Shown here: positions 53,384 through 61,740 of the stretch, one piece after another
Numbering within the stretch: the stretch's first letter is position 1
How the letters are laid out: each line of letters starts with the position of its first letter
Assembly: GCF_015291725.1 (NCBI RefSeq)
Contig: NZ_CP030038.1
Coordinates: 5,197,001-5,261,000, forward strand
DNA length: 64,000 nucleotides
Direction of reading: 5' to 3'
Source of the DNA: Bradyrhizobium sp. CCBAU 51765
Lineage (GTDB): Bacteria > Pseudomonadota > Alphaproteobacteria > Rhizobiales > Xanthobacteraceae
Notes under the pieces: model-generated
Told to the model about the DNA's origin: nothing
The model's database searches: none
What the model saw: the letters and a program-made list of their open reading frames with translations, nothing else
Translations under genes and position numbers: made by a program

Positions 53384-54371
53384 TCTTGGCCTTTCCCGTG
53401 GCCTTTTCCAGGAACGAATAATCCATGTTCTTCTCCGCTTCCGCGGAGACGTCCTTGGAGATGTATTTGAGGTCGCGCATCATCGCCGCGATCGCCAGCG
53501 TCTGCGACCGATGGATCGCGGGATCGGGCGAGGCATTTTTCAGCGCCTCCGTCGCGACCGTCTTGTCGAGGCCGGTGAGCTTGTTGATGACCTCGATCCA
53601 CGGCCCCTTGTCGGCGATCAGCTTGTTGTCGAGCTCGACCACGGCGGTGACGACGCCCTGGACGCCGGCGCGCTGGCCGGCGATCACGTCGGAGCGGGTG
53701 ACGATCAGGTTGGTCAGATTGCCTGCGGCCTGTTCATACGGCAGCACGAAGTGCTTGCCGGCACCGGCGAGCCGGATCTGCGATGCAAACGGCTCGACCG
53801 AACAGATCATGTCGACCTCGCCGCGCTGGAGTGCTGCGAGATGGTCGGACGGATTTGGAATGTTGATGAACTGGATGTCCTTGTTGGGATCGACGCCCTG
53901 CTTGAGGAACGCGCCGCGCATATGGATGTCCTGCGCGTTACCGCGGGACGCTGCGACCTTCAGCGGCTGACCGTCGCTCTTCGCCTTCGCAACGGTCGCC
54001 TTGAACGCGGCCCAATCCTCGGGCGGCAGGCTCAGCTTCGCGGAGGACAGGCATTCAGAGCCGCCATTGATCTGACCGGACACGGCGACGACATCAAAGC
54101 CTTTGTCGAGCGCGGTGATGTAGTGGAGATACGTGACCTGCGCGACGTCGATGCTCTTCGATATCAGGGCGGTGAGAACGTCGTTCCCCGAGTTGAAGCC
54201 GGTGGCCTCGACCTCGACGCCCTTGGCCATGCCTGGGATCAGCGACATCGGCAGGCAGTGCGCGCATTTGGCGTAGCCGAGCTTGATCTTCGCCGTCTGC
54301 GCCGAGGCGAGATCGCCTCCGCCAAGCATTGCCGCCATGGCCACTAGACCCAGTCGCAAACTCGTCCGCAT
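53367..54371 (-). CDS. NitT/TauT-type periplasmic binding protein
   Basis: The 334-residue protein has a signal peptide (MRTSLRLGLVAMAAMLGGG, cleavage near ASAQ) and an NMT1-like binding fold: IKLGYAKCAHCLPMSL, NDVLTALISKSIDVAQ, DMICSVEPFASQIRLAG. The CAHC pair near the ligand-binding start is uncommon and could coordinate a metal or form a disulfide. First gene of the minus-strand operon; the promoter lies in the 179 bases towards the GntR gene. Confidence 0.9.
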   Translation of the reverse strand: MRTSLRLGLVAMAAMLGGGDLASAQTAKIKLGYAKCAHCLPMSLIPGMAKGVEVEATGFNSGNDVLTALISKSIDVAQVTYLHYITALDKGFDVVAVSGQINGGSECLSSAKLSLPPEDWAAFKATVAKAKSDGQPLKVAASRGNAQDIHMRGAFLKQGVDPNKDIQFINIPNPSDHLAALQRGEVDMICSVEPFASQIRLAGAGKHFVLPYEQAAGNLTNLIVTRSDVIAGQRAGVQGVVTAVVELDNKLIADKGPWIEVINKLTGLDKTVATEALKNASPDPAIHRSQTLAIAAMMRDLKYISKDVSAEAEKNMDYSFLEKATGKAKNDLGY

Positions 54372-54550
54372 CGCTTACTCCGCTCCGAAGGCGCGATATC
54401 CGCGCGTTGCGCAGGATCATCCGTCGCCCTTGGCCGCAACGCAATCCACTTTCTGCATGCTGCATACAATTTGCGCGCTATGCCATTGTTTTCAGCGAGA
54501 TACGTTGATATTTTGGGCAAGCAAAGGAGCTGGAAACGGCTAAGATCAAG
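54372..54550. promoter_or_regulatory. Divergent control region of Tau-type operon and GntR gene
   Basis: The 179 bases between divergent genes should hold both promoters and the GntR operator. The candidate TGCATGCTGCATACAAT (54454-54470) contains repeated TGCA and an ATACAAT half-site reminiscent of FadR-type operators. This is a guess from composition. Confidence 0.35.
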
Positions 54551-55282
54551 GTGATAAGCGAGGCACGCGTGCAGCCAAAACCGGAAGCGTCAAAGGGACG
54601 AAAGTCGCCCAAACTCAAGCGGATGGGCCTGCATGAGCGTGCCGCGGCGCGGATGCGGACGATGATCATTCGCGGCGAACTGCCGCCGGGTTCGCAGACC
54701 CAGGAGACCTGGCTGTCGAAGGAGCTCGGCGTGTCGCGCACCCCCTTGCGCGAGGCCATGAAAGTGCTTGCCGCGGAGGGGTTGATCGAGCTTCGCCCCA
54801 ACCGCAGCCCGCGCATTGCCGATATCGCGGCGGGCGACATCTCGGAATTGTTCGAGGCGCTCGCCGGTATCGAGCGGCTCGCCGCCGAGCTCGCTGCGGA
54901 GCGCGCGACCGAGCGCGACCTCGCCCGCTTGCGCACGCTTCAGGCCCGCATGGAGGGTCATCACCGCAGCGGCAAGCTGGACGACTATTTTGCCATCAAC
55001 GGCGAGATCCACAACACCATCGTCCGCATGGCCCGCAACACGCCGCTGCGGGAAGCCCACGAAACGCTGATCTCCCGGGCCGAGCGCGCGCGATATCTCG
55101 CCCTCGGCGCCGACCGCCGCTGGAGCAATTCGGTCGACGAGCACGCCGATATCCTGGCAGCCCTCGAAGCGCGCGACGGCGAAACGGCGGGCCGCCTGCT
55201 CCGCGCGCATGTCGCGCGCACCGGCACGGCCCTGCTCGAAGTCCTCGCCGCCGCCTCTCAGGCCAAACAGACGGCGGCATAG
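54551..55282 (+). CDS. GntR-family regulator with FCD domain
   Basis: The 243-residue regulator has a basic leader, a winged helix (about 25-90; SKELGVSRTPLREAMKVLAAEGLI) and an FCD ligand-binding domain (about 100-225) with the metal/ligand residues D...H in DYFAINGEIHNTIV and VDEHADILAAL. It is divergent from the ABC operon and followed two bases later by a racemase-like gene. It probably controls both directions in response to the transported compound. GTG 54551 is used; ATG 54623 (MGLHERAAARM) is a shorter alternative. Confidence 0.92.
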   Translation: MISEARVQPKPEASKGRKSPKLKRMGLHERAAARMRTMIIRGELPPGSQTQETWLSKELGVSRTPLREAMKVLAAEGLIELRPNRSPRIADIAAGDISELFEALAGIERLAAELAAERATERDLARLRTLQARMEGHHRSGKLDDYFAINGEIHNTIVRMARNTPLREAHETLISRAERARYLALGADRRWSNSVDEHADILAALEARDGETAGRLLRAHVARTGTALLEVLAAASQAKQTAA

Positions 55283-55284
55283 TC

Positions 55285-56034
55285 ATGAAGCTGCTGCTGC
55301 TCAACCCGAACACCAGCGCCGAGGTCACGCACCTGATGATGGGTGTCGGGCAGCGGGTGGTCTCGCCCGGGACGGAGCTGATCCCCTGCACAGCGACCCG
55401 CGGCGTGCCCTATATCGCGACACGCACCGAGGCGCAGATCGGCGGAGCCATTGCGCTGGAGATGCTGGCCGAGCACCACAGGACGGTCGATGCCGCGATC
55501 ATCGCAGCCTTCGGCGATCCCGGCCTGTTCGCCGCGCGCGAGACCTTCGACATTCCCGTGGTCGGCATGGCGGAAGCGGCGATGCTGACCGCCTGCATGG
55601 CCGGGCGTCGCTTCGCCATCGTCACCTTCGCCCAGGCGCTTGGTCCCTGGTACGAGGAGTGCGTCCGCGCCCACGGGCTGTGGGAGCGCTGCGCCGGCAT
55701 CCGGATGCTCGATACGCCTTTTCAGGCCATCTCCGAGGTCGGCACCGAGAAGGAGGACGTGCTGGTCGAGCTCGCCGACCGCGCCATCGTCGAGGACAAG
55801 GCCGATGTGCTTATCTTTGCCGGGGCCCCGCTCTCCGGCCTCGCCGAGCGTGTCGCCGACCGGATTCCCGTTCCCGTGGTCGATCAGGTCGTCGCCTCAG
55901 TGAAGCAGGCCGAAGCGCTGGTTGCCTTGCACCTGCGCAAGGCAACAGCGGGAACGTTCCGCCGGCCCGCCGCCAAACCGACCCTCGGTCTCGCGGCTGC
56001 GCTCGCCGCGCGGATCGAGCATCGCGACAGCTGA
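55285..56034 (+). CDS. Hydantoin-racemase-like protein lacking both catalytic cysteines
   Basis: The 249-residue protein begins LLLLNPNTSAEVT and shows AAFGDPGL and FAGAPLSGLAERV. Hydantoin racemases (HyuA) have Cys in ACFxDPGL and GCAGMxxLA. Here the positions read Ala75 and Gly180. Other Cys residues (35, 104, 126, 136) are elsewhere. Two-base two-proton racemisation is therefore unlikely; a lyase, decarboxylase or binding role may apply. It is co-directional with GntR and abuts the convergent amidase gene with no bases between. Confidence 0.82.
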   Translation: MKLLLLNPNTSAEVTHLMMGVGQRVVSPGTELIPCTATRGVPYIATRTEAQIGGAIALEMLAEHHRTVDAAIIAAFGDPGLFAARETFDIPVVGMAEAAMLTACMAGRRFAIVTFAQALGPWYEECVRAHGLWERCAGIRMLDTPFQAISEVGTEKEDVLVELADRAIVEDKADVLIFAGAPLSGLAERVADRIPVPVVDQVVASVKQAEALVALHLRKATAGTFRRPAAKPTLGLAAALAARIEHRDS

Positions 56035-57423
56035 TCAAAAAGGCGGCCGACGATGCGAAAAGCCCAATTCGTTCTCGATAACACGGCCGAAGGCAAACAA
56101 GCGGGATTCCCCGCCGGGCGGCGCGACGACCTGAATGCCGAAGGGCAGTTCGTTCGGTTCCCGCCGTACCGGCACGGTCAGGACGGGAAAGCCGACCAGC
56201 GACACGATGAAGGTGACAGCGAGATAGTCGATTGGCGTCGACAATGTCGCCCCGTCAATTGCGGTGACATCGCTGATGTCGTTCGGCCAGGGGAAGACGG
56301 ACGCGGCCGGCGCAATCAGGAAATCGGCACGGGTGAACAGCTCGCGAAAGCTGCGGTAGATGGCGGTGCGACGCCGTTCTGCGTTGAGGTAGTCCTGCGC
56401 CGACAGTTTCGTGCCGGCCTCGATATTCCAGATCACCGTCGGAGTGAGCTCCGCACGCCGGGTCCTCAGCAACTCGCCATAGCTGTTGGCGATGTGCGCG
56501 GCGCGCAGCACGCGGAAGGTCTCGACCGCGCCGCCGCAATCGGGCGACGACGGCACGGCGTCGGCAACCCGGGCCAGCGCCTCGCACGCGGTGGTGAAGC
56601 GCGCGCGAACGTCGCGTGCGACCGGTGCAACACCGAAATCTGGCGTGACGGCGATCCTCGGACGTCCCACGTTCGACCAATCGTCGCTGCCGAGGCCGAT
56701 CGATACGGGGTCGCGCACATCGCTTCCCTCGCACACGGACAGCGCAAGGGCGAGGTCATCGACACCGCGGGCCAGGAAACCGTGGGTGGCGAGCATGTCC
56801 CAGCCGAGCGGCCGGCGCGGCGACGGAATGCGGCCGGGCGTCGGCCTGATCGAGGCGACGTCGCAGAAGCTTGCGGGCGTGCGCACGGAGCCGCCGAAAT
56901 CGGTGCCATGCGCCACCGGCACCATGCCGGCCGCGACCGCGACGGCAGAGCCGCCGGACGATCCGCCGGAGGTCAGTGCGGAATCATAGGGATTGCGCGT
57001 CGGCCCGCACAATCGGTTGGTGCAGACCGCACCGAAGCCGAACTCCGGCGTGTTGGTCTTGCCCAGAATGATCGCACCGGCGCGGCGCAACCGCGCGACC
57101 ACCAGATCGTCCTCGGCCGGAACGTGATCACGAAACAGCATCGATCCATAAGTCGTCTTAAGCCCGCCGGTGTCGGTGAGGTCTTTGATCCCGATAGGCA
57201 CACCGTGCAGCGGACCGAGCGGCTCCGATGCCGCATCGCAAATCTGCGCGGCGCGGCGAGCTCCATCCGCATCGACCGTCACGAACGCCACCAACTGACT
57301 GTCGAGACTCGCAATCCGCGCAAGATGCGTTTCAACGGTCTCACGCGAGGACAGTTCGCGCCTCGCAATCGCGCGGGCAAGCTCCGTGGTTGTGAGGTCG
57401 CAAACCGATCGATCCGATGTCAT
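56035..57423 (-). CDS. Amidase signature family hydrolase
   Basis: The 462-residue protein (ATG 57423) carries the amidase catalytic triad: Lys in GVPIGIKDLTDT, cis-Ser in TSGGSSGGSAV and nucleophile Ser in HGTDFGGSVRTPAS. The frame is open upstream to 57768, but the extra part overlaps the ABC gene and is unlike the family. Amidases release ammonia from carboxamides or carbamoyl compounds. It converges on the racemase-like gene; the two stop codons form one TGATCA. Confidence 0.92.
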   Translation of the reverse strand: MTSDRSVCDLTTTELARAIARRELSSRETVETHLARIASLDSQLVAFVTVDADGARRAAQICDAASEPLGPLHGVPIGIKDLTDTGGLKTTYGSMLFRDHVPAEDDLVVARLRRAGAIILGKTNTPEFGFGAVCTNRLCGPTRNPYDSALTSGGSSGGSAVAVAAGMVPVAHGTDFGGSVRTPASFCDVASIRPTPGRIPSPRRPLGWDMLATHGFLARGVDDLALALSVCEGSDVRDPVSIGLGSDDWSNVGRPRIAVTPDFGVAPVARDVRARFTTACEALARVADAVPSSPDCGGAVETFRVLRAAHIANSYGELLRTRRAELTPTVIWNIEAGTKLSAQDYLNAERRRTAIYRSFRELFTRADFLIAPAASVFPWPNDISDVTAIDGATLSTPIDYLAVTFIVSLVGFPVLTVPVRREPNELPFGIQVVAPPGGESRLFAFGRVIENELGFSHRRPPF

Positions 57424-57511
57424 CGCGCCACCATGCCTGAGCGCGCGCCGAAAAGCGACAGGCGCGGGCATGAGACTTGCTTTCTCCTCTGGGGCAACGG
57501 GAGGCAACACC
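57424..57511. promoter_or_regulatory. Short divergent region, amidase and Pot-type ABC genes
   Basis: 88 bases hold the start signals of two divergent genes. GGGAGG at 57499-57504 precedes ATG 57512. No operator is evident. Confidence 0.35.
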
Positions 57512-58606
57512 ATGGCTGAAACGCAAGGCGGCCGATCGCTCGTCGTCGACGCGGTCACCCACCGGTACCCGAGTGGCGCGCTCGCAGTCGAGAACATCAA
57601 TCTCGACATCAAGGGTGGCGAGATCATCGCCCTGCTCGGCCCGTCCGGCTGCGGCAAGACAACGCTCTTGCGTATCATCGCCGGCTTCATCGCGCAGACG
57701 CAAGGACGGATCATCATCGGCGACGACATCGTCGATACGCTGCCGCCGAACCGCCGCGCCGTCGGCATCGTGTTCCAGAACTACGCGCTGTTCCCGCATC
57801 TGTCGATCAGTGAGAACGTCGCTTACGGCCTCGCCGCCCGCGGCGTCGACAAGGCGGCGCGCCAGCGCGAGGCGCAGCGCCTGCTGGAGCTGGTGCAGCT
57901 GCCTGCTATGGGCGAGCGGCTCCCGCGGCAACTCTCCGGCGGCCAGCAGCAGCGGGTCGCGTTGGCCCGGGCGCTCGCGATCAAGCCGTCGATCCTGCTG
58001 CTCGACGAGCCATTTGCCGCGCTGGACAAGAATCTGCGGCTCGACATGCAGATCGAGGTCAAGCGGCTGCAGCGCGTTTCCGGCATCACCACGCTCATCG
58101 TCACTCACGACCAGGAAGAGGCGCTATCGATGGCGGACCGCGTCGCCGTGCTGAGCCACGGCAAGCTCGAGCAGTTCGGCACACCGTCCGACGTCTACGA
58201 CCGGCCGCAGACATTGTTCGTCAATACTTTCGTCGGTTCGACCAACCGCATGCCCGGTGTGGTGGTTTCGGCGGACCGTACCGCCGCCAAGGTGCGCCTC
58301 GACGCCGGCGCGGAGATCATCGCACGGCCCGCCGGCGGAGCGCTCAGCGAAGGTGGCCGCGTCACCGTCTGCATCCGTCCCGAGCATCTGCAATTCGTCG
58401 GCGACGAGACCGGCTTTGCCGGTGTGGTCGGCATGTCGCTGCCGCTGGGAGCCACCGTCGTGCACGAAGTCACCACTGCCGACGGCTCCGGCGTCAAGGT
58501 CTCCCAGGCGCGCATCGGCGAGACGCGCGCGCTGGAGAACGGTGCTGCGGTGCGCCTCGCACCGCTAGCCCCGTCGCTCGCCAACGCCTTTCCCGCAACG
58601 CTTTGA
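57512..58606 (+). CDS. Pot/Ugp-type ABC transporter ATP-binding protein with TOBE domain
   Basis: The 364-residue ATPase has Walker A GPSGCGKTTLL, Q-loop VFQNYALFPHLS, signature LSGGQQQRVALARAL, Walker B ILLLDEPFAALD and VTHDQEEAL. Residues after about 240 form a TOBE-type regulatory domain (VCIRPEHLQFV). GGGAGG stands eight bases before the ATG. First gene of a four-gene importer operon (ATPase, binding protein, two permeases). Confidence 0.94.
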   Translation: MAETQGGRSLVVDAVTHRYPSGALAVENINLDIKGGEIIALLGPSGCGKTTLLRIIAGFIAQTQGRIIIGDDIVDTLPPNRRAVGIVFQNYALFPHLSISENVAYGLAARGVDKAARQREAQRLLELVQLPAMGERLPRQLSGGQQQRVALARALAIKPSILLLDEPFAALDKNLRLDMQIEVKRLQRVSGITTLIVTHDQEEALSMADRVAVLSHGKLEQFGTPSDVYDRPQTLFVNTFVGSTNRMPGVVVSADRTAAKVRLDAGAEIIARPAGGALSEGGRVTVCIRPEHLQFVGDETGFAGVVGMSLPLGATVVHEVTTADGSGVKVSQARIGETRALENGAAVRLAPLAPSLANAFPATL

Positions 58607-58636
58607 AATGCAGTCATAGTCCAAACGGAGTTCGAC

Positions 58637-59683
58637 ATGATCCTCAACCGCCGAAGCCTGCTGACCACCGCCCTCACACTCGGCGCCATGAAAGCGTTTC
58701 CCGGATTGAGCTTTGCCCAGGCTCGCCCACTGGTGTTCGCGACCTTCACCGGAAGTTGGGAGGAAGCCCACAAGGCCGTACTGGTGCCGGCCTTTCGCAA
58801 GGCGAACGCGGACGCTGCGATCGTGCTCGACCCGATGCTCTCGGTCGACCAGATCGCGAAGGTCAACGCTGCCAAGGCCAATCCGCCGATCGACGTCATG
58901 TTGCATGATCCCGGCCCTGCACTCGTCGCCATCGGCCAGGACTTGGTCGAGCCCTATCCGATCGAGAAAAGCGCCCATTACAAGGACCTGATCGCCGAGG
59001 CGCAGGAGCCGATGGGCCCTGCCCCGTTCTTCCAGGTCGTCGGCCTCACCTACAATCCGGAAGCCGTCAAGACGCCGCCGACGTCATGGGCCGATCTCTG
59101 GAAGCCCGAGTTCAAGGGCCGCGTCGGCATCACCAACCTCAACTCGACGCTCGGCACCGGATGGCTGGTCGAGATCGCCAAGATGCGCGGCGGCTCGGAA
59201 GCCAATGTCGATCCCGCCTTCAAGGCGCTGGAAGAGCTCAAGCCCAATCTCGCCGCGGTCGCCGCCAATCCCGGCGCACTCGCGACCCTGTTCCAGCAGG
59301 GCCAGATCGACATCTCGCCCGGCAACTTCAACGCCATCCAGATCCTGAAAGCGCGTGGCGTGCCGGTCGAGTTCGTGGCGCCGAAGGAAGGCGCCATCGC
59401 CTTCAAGACCACGATCCATATCGTCAAGAACTCGCCGAACCGCGAGCTCGCCTTCAAGCTGATCGAGGCGGCGCTGACGCCGGAGGTGCAGACCACGCTG
59501 ATGAACCCGCCCTATCTGATCGTGCCGACCAATTCCAAGGTCACGATGGGCGGCGAGATCGCGCGCGTGCTGGCCAAGGACACGGCCGAGCTGAAGAAGA
59601 AGTTCGTGTTCCAGGACTGGAAGAAGATCAACGAGCAGCGCTCGGCCTGGATCGAGCGCTTCAACCGCGAAATCAAGATCTAA
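58637..59683 (+). CDS. Spermidine/putrescine-type ABC transporter binding protein
   Basis: The 348-residue protein begins with NRRSLLTTALTLGAMKAF, which looks like a twin-arginine or Sec signal ending at FAQA. The PotD-like fold is shown by WEEAHKAVLVPAF, LTYNPEAVKTPPTSWADLWKPEF in two blocks, and SPGNFNAIQ. Ligands of this family range from polyamines to small acids and iron; the local amidase and hydantoinase genes suggest a nitrogen compound (inference). Confidence 0.92.
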   Translation: MILNRRSLLTTALTLGAMKAFPGLSFAQARPLVFATFTGSWEEAHKAVLVPAFRKANADAAIVLDPMLSVDQIAKVNAAKANPPIDVMLHDPGPALVAIGQDLVEPYPIEKSAHYKDLIAEAQEPMGPAPFFQVVGLTYNPEAVKTPPTSWADLWKPEFKGRVGITNLNSTLGTGWLVEIAKMRGGSEANVDPAFKALEELKPNLAAVAANPGALATLFQQGQIDISPGNFNAIQILKARGVPVEFVAPKEGAIAFKTTIHIVKNSPNRELAFKLIEAALTPEVQTTLMNPPYLIVPTNSKVTMGGEIARVLAKDTAELKKKFVFQDWKKINEQRSAWIERFNREIKI

Positions 59684-59702
59684 GACCTTGAAGGTTTGAA
59701 TC

Positions 59703-60566
59703 ATGGGTGCAGCACCGGCATCACGCGATGTGACGTCCTACGGGATGGGATTGGCAGCGCCGCTGGCGCTGTTCTTCCTCCTCTTCTTCGTCGCGCCGCT
59801 GCTGCAACTGTTCTGGCTCTCGCTGCACAACGACACGGCCGGGCTCCACTGGGGGCTCGGCCAGTACCTGCACTTTCTTACCGATCCATTCAGCCTGGGC
59901 GTGCTCGGATCGACACTGCTGCTGGGCGCCGAGGTAACTGCCCTCTGTCTCGTGCTCGGCTTTCCCATCGCGTGGCTCTATCAACGAGTCGGACCAAAGC
60001 TTCAGACCATCATCATCCTGATCGTGCTGCTGCCGCTTTTGACCAGCGTGGTCGTCCGCACCTTCGCCTGGATCGTCATCCTGGGCCGCCAGGGCATCAT
60101 CAATGCGACACTGCAATCGCTCGGGATCATCGATACCCCATTAAAACTGCTCTATACGCAGTTCGGCGTGGTGATCGCGCTGGCGCAGGTGCAGATGCCG
60201 CTGATGACGCTGCCGCTGATCACCGCGCTCGGCCGCATCGACGCCAATCTCGACGATGCCTCCTGCTCGCTAGGCGCCGGAAGCTGGCGCACCTTCTTCC
60301 GTATCGTGCTGCCGCTGTCGCTCCCCGGCGTGATCGCCGGCTGCACGCTGACCTATGCCGCCGCGATCACAGCCTTCATCACCCAGTCACTGGTCGGCGG
60401 CGGGCAGATGCTGTTCATGCCGATGTATCTCTACCAGCAGGCCTCCACGCTCCAGAACTGGCCGTTTGCGGCGGCGATCTCGATCATCTTCCTGCTCGCC
60501 GTGCTCGCAGTCGTCTCGGTCTTCACCACGCTCGGCCGCCTTTCGCGCGGCTATGGAGGCGCGTGA
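59703..60566 (+). CDS. Pot-type ABC transporter permease (PotB class)
   Basis: The 287-residue permease has about six helices, an EAA-type loop (NLDDASCSLGAGSWRTFFRI, then VLPLSLPGVIAG) and the second half GGGQMLFMPMYLYQ. It starts at ATG 59703, 19 bases after the binding-protein stop. Its stop overlaps the next start (TGATG). Confidence 0.92.
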   Translation: MGAAPASRDVTSYGMGLAAPLALFFLLFFVAPLLQLFWLSLHNDTAGLHWGLGQYLHFLTDPFSLGVLGSTLLLGAEVTALCLVLGFPIAWLYQRVGPKLQTIIILIVLLPLLTSVVVRTFAWIVILGRQGIINATLQSLGIIDTPLKLLYTQFGVVIALAQVQMPLMTLPLITALGRIDANLDDASCSLGAGSWRTFFRIVLPLSLPGVIAGCTLTYAAAITAFITQSLVGGGQMLFMPMYLYQQASTLQNWPFAAAISIIFLLAVLAVVSVFTTLGRLSRGYGGA

Positions 60567-61381
60567 TGAGCGACCGCAGGCGCACCCTGGAAGCCCTGAG
60601 CTTCGAGCTGGTCATGACCGTGATCGCGGTGATCGCGCTGATCATCATCATCGCGCCGTCGCTGGTCGTTCTGATCGTCTCCTTCACCAGCGGCTTCTCG
60701 CTGCGCTTCCCGCCGCCGGGCTATTCGCTGCGTTGGTACGCAGAATTGTGGAATGCCTGGCAGCTGCATTTCGCGGCGAAGAACAGCATGATCGTGGCGT
60801 TGTGGGCGACGGGCCTCTCTGTCGTGCTCGGCGTCGCGGCGGCGCTCGCAATCTCGCGGTCGCGGTCGCTGTCCGCACGACTGCTAGATTCCCTCTTCAT
60901 GTCGCCGCTGGTCTTGCCGGCGCTCGCCTTCGGCCTTGCCGCCCTGATGCTGTTCTCGCTGGTCGGCCTGCCGGTGTCGCCGCTGACGTTGGTGATCGGA
61001 CACACCGTGGTCTGCGTCCCCTATGTCGTGCGTAACACGGTTGCGGCCCTCGCCCAGCTCGAGCCGACCCTGCTCGAAAGCTCGGCCGTGCTGGGGGCAA
61101 GCCGTCTCTACACGTTCCGCCGCATCGTGCTGCCGCTGATCCGGCCCGGCATCATCGCGGGCGCCTTCATCGCCTTCATGTCGTCCTTCGACAACGTGCC
61201 GGTGTCGCTGTTCCTGCGCGATGCCGCGACCGACATGCTGCCGATCCGGATGTGGCAGGATCTCGAAGGCAAGCTCGACGTTACCATCGCCGCGCTCTCC
61301 GGCGTGCTGATCATCGCCACCGTCGCGCTGGTCGCGGTCATGGAGCGTGTCACCGGCCTGTCGCGGCGGCTGACCAACTGA
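60566..61381 (+). CDS. Pot-type ABC transporter permease (PotC class)
   Basis: The 271-residue permease starts at ATG 60566, overlapping the previous stop by one base. Helices, a PPxGYSLRWY block (PPPGYSLRWYAELW) and the EAA loop LLESSAVLGASRLYTFRRI, then VLPLIRPGIIAG are typical of PotC. It closes the importer operon and converges on the hydroxyisourate-hydrolase-like gene with no space between the stops. Confidence 0.92.
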   Translation: MSDRRRTLEALSFELVMTVIAVIALIIIIAPSLVVLIVSFTSGFSLRFPPPGYSLRWYAELWNAWQLHFAAKNSMIVALWATGLSVVLGVAAALAISRSRSLSARLLDSLFMSPLVLPALAFGLAALMLFSLVGLPVSPLTLVIGHTVVCVPYVVRNTVAALAQLEPTLLESSAVLGASRLYTFRRIVLPLIRPGIIAGAFIAFMSSFDNVPVSLFLRDAATDMLPIRMWQDLEGKLDVTIAALSGVLIIATVALVAVMERVTGLSRRLTN

Positions 61382-61717
61382 TCAGGCACCGCGAAACAGC
61401 GAGTAGCCCCAGCGCGTGAATTTCAGCGGCAGATGAAAATGCTCGTCAACGTTCTTGATGCGGAACCGGAACGGCGTCACGGTCAGGAAACCGTCGCTGT
61501 CGCCAAAGAACTCGCCGAGATGAAACAGCACCTCGTACTCGCCGGCCGTCACGCCAGCGCCTTGCGCGACGGCATGATCGAGCGCGCCGTTGGCGCCGAG
61601 CCGCCCATCGGCGATGCGCGCGGAGTCCGGGTCGATCCGCCAGATCTCGACGCGCAGCCCCTGCGCCGGCCGCCCGCTCGCCACATCGACCGCGTGAATG
61701 GAAATGCCGCCTGCCAC
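61382..61717 (-). CDS. Transthyretin-like protein / 5-hydroxyisourate hydrolase
   Basis: The 111-residue protein starts at GTG 61717 after GGGAGGAAC. It has ISIHAVDVASGRPA (catalytic His), LRVEIWRID, GEYEVLFHLGEFF and EHFHLPL. The usual C-terminal YRGS tetrapeptide reads FRGA here, so Ser is replaced by Ala at the very end. The family converts 5-hydroxyisourate to OHCU in urate degradation. Altered C-terminus may shift activity to a related ureide. An in-frame ORF extends further upstream but lacks family features. Confidence 0.82.
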   Translation of the reverse strand: MAGGISIHAVDVASGRPAQGLRVEIWRIDPDSARIADGRLGANGALDHAVAQGAGVTAGEYEVLFHLGEFFGDSDGFLTVTPFRFRIKNVDEHFHLPLKFTRWGYSLFRGA

Positions 61718-61740
61718 GTTGTTCCTCCCATGAGCAAGCC

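Noticed and set aside
56053..57519. A 488-codon plus-strand frame opposite the amidase
   Set aside because: Antisense shadow of a clear amidase with full catalytic triad.
59696..61381. A 561-codon frame that seems to fuse both Pot-type permease regions
   Set aside because: Its first part is in a different frame from the real PotB-like gene and is low-complexity; only the part after 60566 is the real PotC-like protein.
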